From: Chloroflexota bacterium
GTDB lineage: Bacteria; Chloroflexota; Limnocylindria; Limnocylindrales; CSP1-4
Length of the DNA stretch: 54,849 nt
Direction: 5' to 3'
Assembly (NCBI GenBank): GCA_012026785.1
Contig: VEOW01000002.1
Location: forward strand, 1 to 54,849
The notes under the pieces were generated by a model. The model worked only from the letters and a program-made list of their open reading frames with translations. It had not been told where the DNA came from and did not search any database. A program made the position numbers and the translations under genes. Shown one piece after another: positions 50,372 to 54,849 of this stretch. Numbering within the stretch: the stretch's first letter is position 1; each line of letters starts with the position of its first letter.

Positions 50372-51067
50372 TTAGACGCACACCCGCGGTTTCGCCTTGG
50401 GATGGGCCTCGGTGGGGTCGGCGGGCTCGGCCGAGTCGAAGTCGGCGACGACCTGGAGCTTGGTCGATGACTCGAGCGGACCCTCCGAGGTCTGCAGCCA
50501 GACGGACTCCCAGTCGGCGGCCGCGGCGGCATCGAGGCTCTTGGTATGGCGGCGGACCTCGACGATCTTGTACAGGAACCGCCAGTTGTCGCTGGTGTAG
50601 ACCTCGACCGTCCAGCCGATCATCCGCTGGCCGGCGTTGCGGCGGGATTCTCTGAGCAGCGGCAGGAACATGCCCGTCCGCGCGTGGGCATAGATGTAGG
50701 TCGCTCGACCCTGCCCGGGCTGGCCCATGAAGGGCAGGTAGAGCGCGACGTCGCACAGCGGGAAGGCGCCGTACTTGTCGTCGTCCTGGAGCATGATCGG
50801 GAGGTCGATCCCGAGGCGCCGGACGACGACTCGCGTCACGACCCGATCGGGCGGGAACGTCGGCTCGGCCGTTTCCCCGGGCGGCGGCAGGACGACGGTC
50901 GTGTCGATCGTCGGCAGCGGCTCGAAGGTCGCCAGCGCCACCGGCGGCGGCGGTTCCTCGACGGCGCTCGTGTACGACAGCAGGCCGTTCCCGAGCAGGA
51001 TGACCCCGGCGGCGGTCAGCAGGGCCGGCAGGAGGCGAAGTCGGAAGCGGCTGGCCAGCGTGTCCAC
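50372..51067 (-). CDS. Sortase-fold protein lacking the catalytic cysteine
   Basis: 231 residues. An N-terminal membrane helix (LLPALLTAAGVILLGNGLLS) and a Pro-rich linker precede a sortase-like core: VVVRRLGIDLPIM, then RATYIYAHARTGMFLPLL with the expected active-site His, and EVYTSDNWRFLYKIVEVR. At the position of the catalytic TC motif the sequence reads LQTSEGPL, so Ser replaces Cys, and the later Arg position reads TKLQVV. It is therefore probably inactive as a transpeptidase, or uses another nucleophile. GTG 51067 lies 9 bases after TAGGCT (leaderless). Confidence 0.7.
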   Translation of the reverse strand: MDTLASRFRLRLLPALLTAAGVILLGNGLLSYTSAVEEPPPPVALATFEPLPTIDTTVVLPPPGETAEPTFPPDRVVTRVVVRRLGIDLPIMLQDDDKYGAFPLCDVALYLPFMGQPGQGRATYIYAHARTGMFLPLLRESRRNAGQRMIGWTVEVYTSDNWRFLYKIVEVRRHTKSLDAAAAADWESVWLQTSEGPLESSTKLQVVADFDSAEPADPTEAHPKAKPRVCV

Positions 51068-51076
51068 GGCGCCGGA

Positions 51077-51082
51077 AGCCTA
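51077..51082 (-). promoter_or_regulatory. Probable -10 box (TAGGCT) for the sortase-fold gene
   Basis: TAGGCT on the minus strand, preceded by TGC (extended -10), ends 9 bases before GTG 51067. Confidence 0.4.
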
Positions 51083-51117
51083 GCATCGGCCGCGTTGCAG
51101 CCGGTCGACGCCCTCGA

Positions 51118-52584
51118 TCAGATCCCGATCGCTCGCGCCGCCTGGCCGACGACGTCGAGGAGCGGGCCCGGCAGGATGCCGAGGAGGACCGTCAGGACGC
51201 TGGCCGCCGCCAGGCCGCCCCACAGCAGGCGGCCGTGGGCGAGGGCCGGCTGCTCCGCGTCGGGCTCGCGCATGAACATGTAGACGACGACCCGGAGGTA
51301 GTAGAACGCGGCGGCAGCGGCGTTCAGGACCACGAGGACCGCGAGGACGCCGAGCGCCGCGTGACCATCCTGGCTGGCCTGGACCGCGGCGAGGATGACG
51401 TAGTACTTGGCGAAGAAGCCGGCCGTCGGCGGGATGCCCGTGAGCGACAGCAGGAAGAGCGTCATCAGGGCGGCCAGCCAGGGCTCCCGCCGGACGAGGC
51501 CGGCGAACGTGGCCAGTCCCGAGGTCACGCCCGCCCGGCGCTGGATCGCGGCCACGACGGCGAACGCGCCGAGGTTCATGACCGAGTAGGCGGCGCCGTA
51601 GTACAGCAGCCCCTCAAGGCCCTCCATTCGACCGACCGCGAACGCGGCGAGGCCGACGAGCATGTAGCCGGTGTGGGCGATCGAGGAGTAGGCGAGCATC
51701 CGCTTGACGTTCGTCTGGGTCAGGGCCACGAGGTTGCCGAGGGTCATCGTCAGGACGGCGAGGACGATGACGACCTGGACCCAGTCGGCGCTGAGCGGTC
51801 CGAGCGCCTCCGCGAACAGGCGCAGGATCAGCGCGAAGGCGCCGCCCTTCGGGCCGACCGAGAGGTAGCCGGTGACCGGGGTCGGCGAGCCCTGGTAGGC
51901 GTCGGGCGTCCAGTAGTGGAATGGCACCGCGGCGATCTTGAAGGCCACCCCGGTGGTCAGGAACGCCAGGCCCATGACCAGGCCGGCCGAGAGCGGCGCC
52001 CCGCCGGCGAGGGCGTCCCGGACGTCCTCGATGCGGGTCGTCCCGAGCATCCCCCACACGAACGCCAGGCCGAACAGGAAAATGGCGGAGCTGAACGAGC
52101 CGAGGAGGAAGTACTTGATCGCGCCCTCGGTCGAGTACCCGTCGGTCTTGTGGTAGCCCGCGAGCATGTAGCCCGGCAGGACCATCAGCTCGAGGGCGAT
52201 GAACAGCACCAGCAGGTCGGCCGAGGCGCTGATCAGCATCGCCCCGGTCATCGCGAACAGCAGCACGACCGCGAACTCGCCGAGGGGCAGGCCGCGCGGC
52301 TCGAGGTAGTCGGGCGCGAAGACGATCGTGAAGGCCACGATCGTGATGAACAGCAGGTCCAGGAACGTCGTCAGCGGATCGACGACATAGCTGCCGCCGA
52401 AGGCCGTCACCCGCTCGCCGCTCGCCCCGACCGCGACCGTGACGGCCGCCACGACCGCCAGCCCGACGAGGGTCGTGACGAGGACCGGTCCGCGGCGGCC
52501 GGGCCAGGCGAGATCGACCGCCAGCACGACCAGGGCCAGCAGCACCGCCAGCCCGAACGGCGCGATGGTGACGAGGTCGTTCAC
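51118..52584 (-). CDS. nuoN: NADH-quinone oxidoreductase subunit N
   Basis: 488 residues, an antiporter-like membrane subunit of complex I that helps pump protons. ELMVLPGYMLAGYHKTDGYS contains the conserved Glu and loop, and FHYWTPDAYQGSPTPVTGYL is the family signature, followed by the Lys-bearing VGPKGGAFALIL. GTG 52584 overlaps the nuoM stop (GTGA). It is the last gene of the nuo operon and ends about 50 bases from the sortase-fold gene. Confidence 0.96.
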   Translation of the reverse strand: MNDLVTIAPFGLAVLLALVVLAVDLAWPGRRGPVLVTTLVGLAVVAAVTVAVGASGERVTAFGGSYVVDPLTTFLDLLFITIVAFTIVFAPDYLEPRGLPLGEFAVVLLFAMTGAMLISASADLLVLFIALELMVLPGYMLAGYHKTDGYSTEGAIKYFLLGSFSSAIFLFGLAFVWGMLGTTRIEDVRDALAGGAPLSAGLVMGLAFLTTGVAFKIAAVPFHYWTPDAYQGSPTPVTGYLSVGPKGGAFALILRLFAEALGPLSADWVQVVIVLAVLTMTLGNLVALTQTNVKRMLAYSSIAHTGYMLVGLAAFAVGRMEGLEGLLYYGAAYSVMNLGAFAVVAAIQRRAGVTSGLATFAGLVRREPWLAALMTLFLLSLTGIPPTAGFFAKYYVILAAVQASQDGHAALGVLAVLVVLNAAAAAFYYLRVVVYMFMREPDAEQPALAHGRLLWGGLAAASVLTVLLGILPGPLLDVVGQAARAIGI

Positions 52585-54251
52585 GAGGCACCCTCGGGCG
52601 CCGCCTCACCGGGCTGCTCCTCGCCGGCGCCGCCGCCACCCAGGACGACGTTCGCCAGCTGGACGATGACGGCCGCCACGACGATCCCGAGCCCGACCGC
52701 GGGGATCAGCGGTTCGACCGTGATCGCGCTGCCGGCCGCGACCGCGGCGAGCGCGCTCGTGACGCTGCCCCGGATGAGGTCGAGCAGGATGCCCGGGAAC
52801 AGGCCGAAGACCACGACGAGTGCGGCCAGCGGCGCGAGCGTCAGGATCTCGGTCGGGGTCATGTCCGAGAGGTGCGAGCGGAGGCCGAGGAGGAACGCCG
52901 ACGGCTCGCCGAAGAAGATGCGCTGGAACATCCACAGCAGGTAGGCCGCGCCCAGGATCATGACCAGGGCCGCGATCCCGGCCGCCCACGGGTTGACCGC
53001 GAACGTGCCGAGCAGGGCCAGGAACTCGCCGACGAAGCCCGACAGGCCGGGCAGGCCGGCCGAGGCCAGGACGAAGAACCCGAATACGGCGGCGTAGACC
53101 GGCGTCAGGCCGGCCAGCCCGCCCATCTTGGCGATCGTCCGGTCGTGGGTCCGCTCGTAGATCACGCCCACGAGCAGGAACAGGGCGCCGGTGATCAGGC
53201 CGTGGTTGACCATCTGGAGGATCGCCCCCTGCATCCCCTGCTCCTGGAACACGAAGATGCCCAGGGTCACGAAACCCATGTGGCTGACCGAGGAGTACGC
53301 GACCAGCTTCTTGAGGTCCGGCTGGACGAGCGCCACGATCGCGCCATAGATGATCCCGATCAGGCTGAGGACGATGATCAGCGGGGCCCACGTGTGCGCG
53401 GCCTCCGGGAACAGCGGCAGGGCGAAGCGGATGAACCCGTAGCCGCCCAGCTTGAGCAGGACGCCGGCCAGGATCACCGAGCCGGCGGTGGGTGCCTCCA
53501 CGTGCGCGTCGGGGAGCCAGGTGTGGAACGGGAACATGGGAACCTTGATCGCGAAGGCCAGGAAGAAGGCCCCGAAGGCGAGGAACCCGAACGTGCCGCC
53601 GAACAGGCTGGTGGCCCCGGCCGCGGTCAGCTTCGCGACGGCGAAGGCGCCGTCCCAGCTTCCGGTCGACGCCTGGTAGGTGAACGCGGTCGCCAGGATC
53701 GCGACCAGCATCAGCAGGGAGCCGACGAGGGTGTACAGGACGAACTTGATCGTCGCGTAGATCCGGTTCTTGCCGCCCCAGATGCCGATGATCAGGTACA
53801 TCGGGACCAGGACCAGCTCCCAGAAGATGTAGAACAGGAACAGGTCCCGGGCGATGAACACGCCGATCATGCCCACCTCGAGGATGAGGAAGGAGACCAT
53901 GTACTCCTTCACCCGGTGCGTGATGGGCCCGAACGAGGCGAGGATGCTGATCCAGGTCAGCGTCGTGGTGAGGACGACCAGCACCATCGCCAGGCCGTCG
54001 ACGCCGACCGCGTACGCGATGCCGAAGGCGGTGATCCAGGGCACGGCCTCGGTGAACTGGAAGGCGGCGCCCCCGGCGTCGAACCCGGCCAGCATCACCA
54101 GCGACACGACCCAGGCCGCCAGCGCGAACCCGAGCGCGACGGAGCGCGCGAGGTTCGGCCGCGAGGTGGGCATGAAGGCGACCACCAGCGCGCCCAGCGC
54201 CGGCAGGAACGTCACGAGGGTGACCAGCGGCAGGCCGTCGAGGCCGGTCAT
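52581..54251 (-). CDS. nuoM: NADH-quinone oxidoreductase subunit M
   Basis: 556 residues and about 14 membrane helices. FYIFWELVLVPMYLIIGIWG holds the conserved Glu of the proton path, and KVPMFPFHTWLPDAHVEAPT is the NuoM signature. ATG 54251 overlaps the nuoL stop. The C-terminal 20 residues are a Gly/Glu-rich tail. Gene order nuoL-nuoM-nuoN is standard. Confidence 0.97.
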   Translation of the reverse strand: MTGLDGLPLVTLVTFLPALGALVVAFMPTSRPNLARSVALGFALAAWVVSLVMLAGFDAGGAAFQFTEAVPWITAFGIAYAVGVDGLAMVLVVLTTTLTWISILASFGPITHRVKEYMVSFLILEVGMIGVFIARDLFLFYIFWELVLVPMYLIIGIWGGKNRIYATIKFVLYTLVGSLLMLVAILATAFTYQASTGSWDGAFAVAKLTAAGATSLFGGTFGFLAFGAFFLAFAIKVPMFPFHTWLPDAHVEAPTAGSVILAGVLLKLGGYGFIRFALPLFPEAAHTWAPLIIVLSLIGIIYGAIVALVQPDLKKLVAYSSVSHMGFVTLGIFVFQEQGMQGAILQMVNHGLITGALFLLVGVIYERTHDRTIAKMGGLAGLTPVYAAVFGFFVLASAGLPGLSGFVGEFLALLGTFAVNPWAAGIAALVMILGAAYLLWMFQRIFFGEPSAFLLGLRSHLSDMTPTEILTLAPLAALVVVFGLFPGILLDLIRGSVTSALAAVAAGSAITVEPLIPAVGLGIVVAAVIVQLANVVLGGGGAGEEQPGEAAPEGAS

Positions 54252-54849
54252 CGGGGCTGCCCCACGATCAGCAGGAACGAGCCGGCCATCACCAGCAGCC
54301 CGATCGCGATGCCCAGCGCGTAGTTCTGGACGCGGCCGGTCTGGATCAGGCGCAACCCACCGCCCGCGCCCCGCACGACGGTGCCCACGCCGTTGACGGT
54401 CCCGTCGACGATCGTGCGGTCGAACCACCACAGGACCGCCGCCACGCGTCCGCCGATCCGGATGAACAGCAGGTCGTTGATCTCGTCGAACCACCACTTG
54501 TTGAGCGACGCGCGGTACAGGAACCGGGTGGCGCCACTGGAGGCGACGACGCCGTCCACCGTCTTCTGGCGGCCGCGGCGGCCGAAGAAGCCGAACAGGA
54601 CCCAGCCGACGACCAGCCCGACGCTGGCGACGGCGACGCTGGCGACGATCAGGATGCCGTCGATCCCGAACAGCTCGTATGCGTGCGGCTCGCCGTAGAG
54701 GTGGTGCTCCGACGCCGCGAACACCGGCTCCAGCCAGCCCTTGAGCAGCCCGGTGCCCTCGGGGTTGAGCGGCGGGCCACCCCACGTGAGGGCGAGGCCC
54801 AGCAGCGCCGCCGGGATGGCCAGCAGGATCAGCGGCAGCGTCACCACCC
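54248..54849 (-). CDS. nuoL: NADH-quinone oxidoreductase subunit L, C-terminal part (5' end outside window)
   Basis: The frame is open to the window edge, so only about 200 residues are present. The segment HHLYGEPHAYELFGIDGILI, the stretch NKWWFDEINDLLFIRIGG and the helices near the end match the C-terminal region of NuoL, including the part leading into the long lateral helix. The stop overlaps the nuoM start. The catalytic antiporter core lies beyond the window. Confidence 0.92.
   Translation of the reverse strand, partial: VVTLPLILLAIPAALLGLALTWGGPPLNPEGTGLLKGWLEPVFAASEHHLYGEPHAYELFGIDGILIVASVAVASVGLVVGWVLFGFFGRRGRQKTVDGVVASSGATRFLYRASLNKWWFDEINDLLFIRIGGRVAAVLWWFDRTIVDGTVNGVGTVVRGAGGGLRLIQTGRVQNYALGIAIGLLVMAGSFLLIVGQPR

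Overview
The window is very GC-rich bacterial DNA (roughly 70% or more by eye) carrying a chromosome origin. The order jag-yidC-yidD-rnpA-rpmH (minus) / dnaA-dnaN-recF-DUF721 (plus) identifies it, and oriC lies between dnaA and dnaN. Very high GC, near-constant ATGA/GTGA overlaps, many GTG starts, probable leaderless -10 boxes (TANNNT), a lipoprotein-type YidC and actinobacterial-type inositol lipid genes fit a Chloroflexota lineage of the Limnocylindria/Ellin6529 type. That taxonomic call is an inference; an actinobacterium-like relative is the main alternative. No tRNA, rRNA, insertion sequence, prophage or CRISPR array was seen.

Layout. 1-7487 (+): a sugar and envelope operon with an ADP-heptose pathway, comprising a GT4-GmhA fusion, a short-chain dehydrogenase, GmhB, HldE running without a stop into a family 9 glycosyltransferase, then a GT2. 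7.7-17.1 kb: small accessory genes around tmRNA (ssrA), namely DUF1801, a DHFR-like reductase, a flavin monooxygenase, a two-component system, a secreted beta-gamma-crystallin coupled to a DUF3892 gene, a SecD-like lipoprotein, an MFS pump and an AraC regulator. 17.1-20.3 kb (-): the rpmH-rnpA-yidD-yidC-jag operon. 20.3-25.5 kb (+): dnaA, oriC, dnaN, recF and a DciA-like gene. 25.5-29.1 kb (+): a PP2C-like/propeller membrane protein, a rhomboid protease and a DUF151 protein.

29.1-38.3 kb is a block of polyprenol-sugar and GT-C enzymes ending in a roughly 1760-residue protein that fuses two GT-C modules and carries a propeller-like insert. 38.8-45.3 kb (-) is one tightly overlapped operon for phosphatidylinositol mannoside-like lipids: ArsR regulator, PI(P) synthase, inositol-phosphate synthase, two PatA-like acyltransferases, a PHP phosphoesterase and a PimA-like mannosyltransferase. 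It is preceded by a TTGACA promoter with an inverted-repeat operator. 45.5-50.3 kb: an ABC-2 exporter with a coiled-coil membrane partner and a divergent MFS pump. 50.3-54.8 kb (-): a sortase-fold protein lacking its catalytic Cys, then nuoN, nuoM and the 3' end of nuoL.

Together the window joins the replication origin and membrane-insertion machinery to two envelope programmes rarely seen side by side: an ADP-heptose route (known mainly from LPS and S-layer glycans) and a PIM-like inositol lipid route (known mainly from Actinobacteria). The long ORFs on the opposite strand of most genes are GC-driven shadows and were left out.
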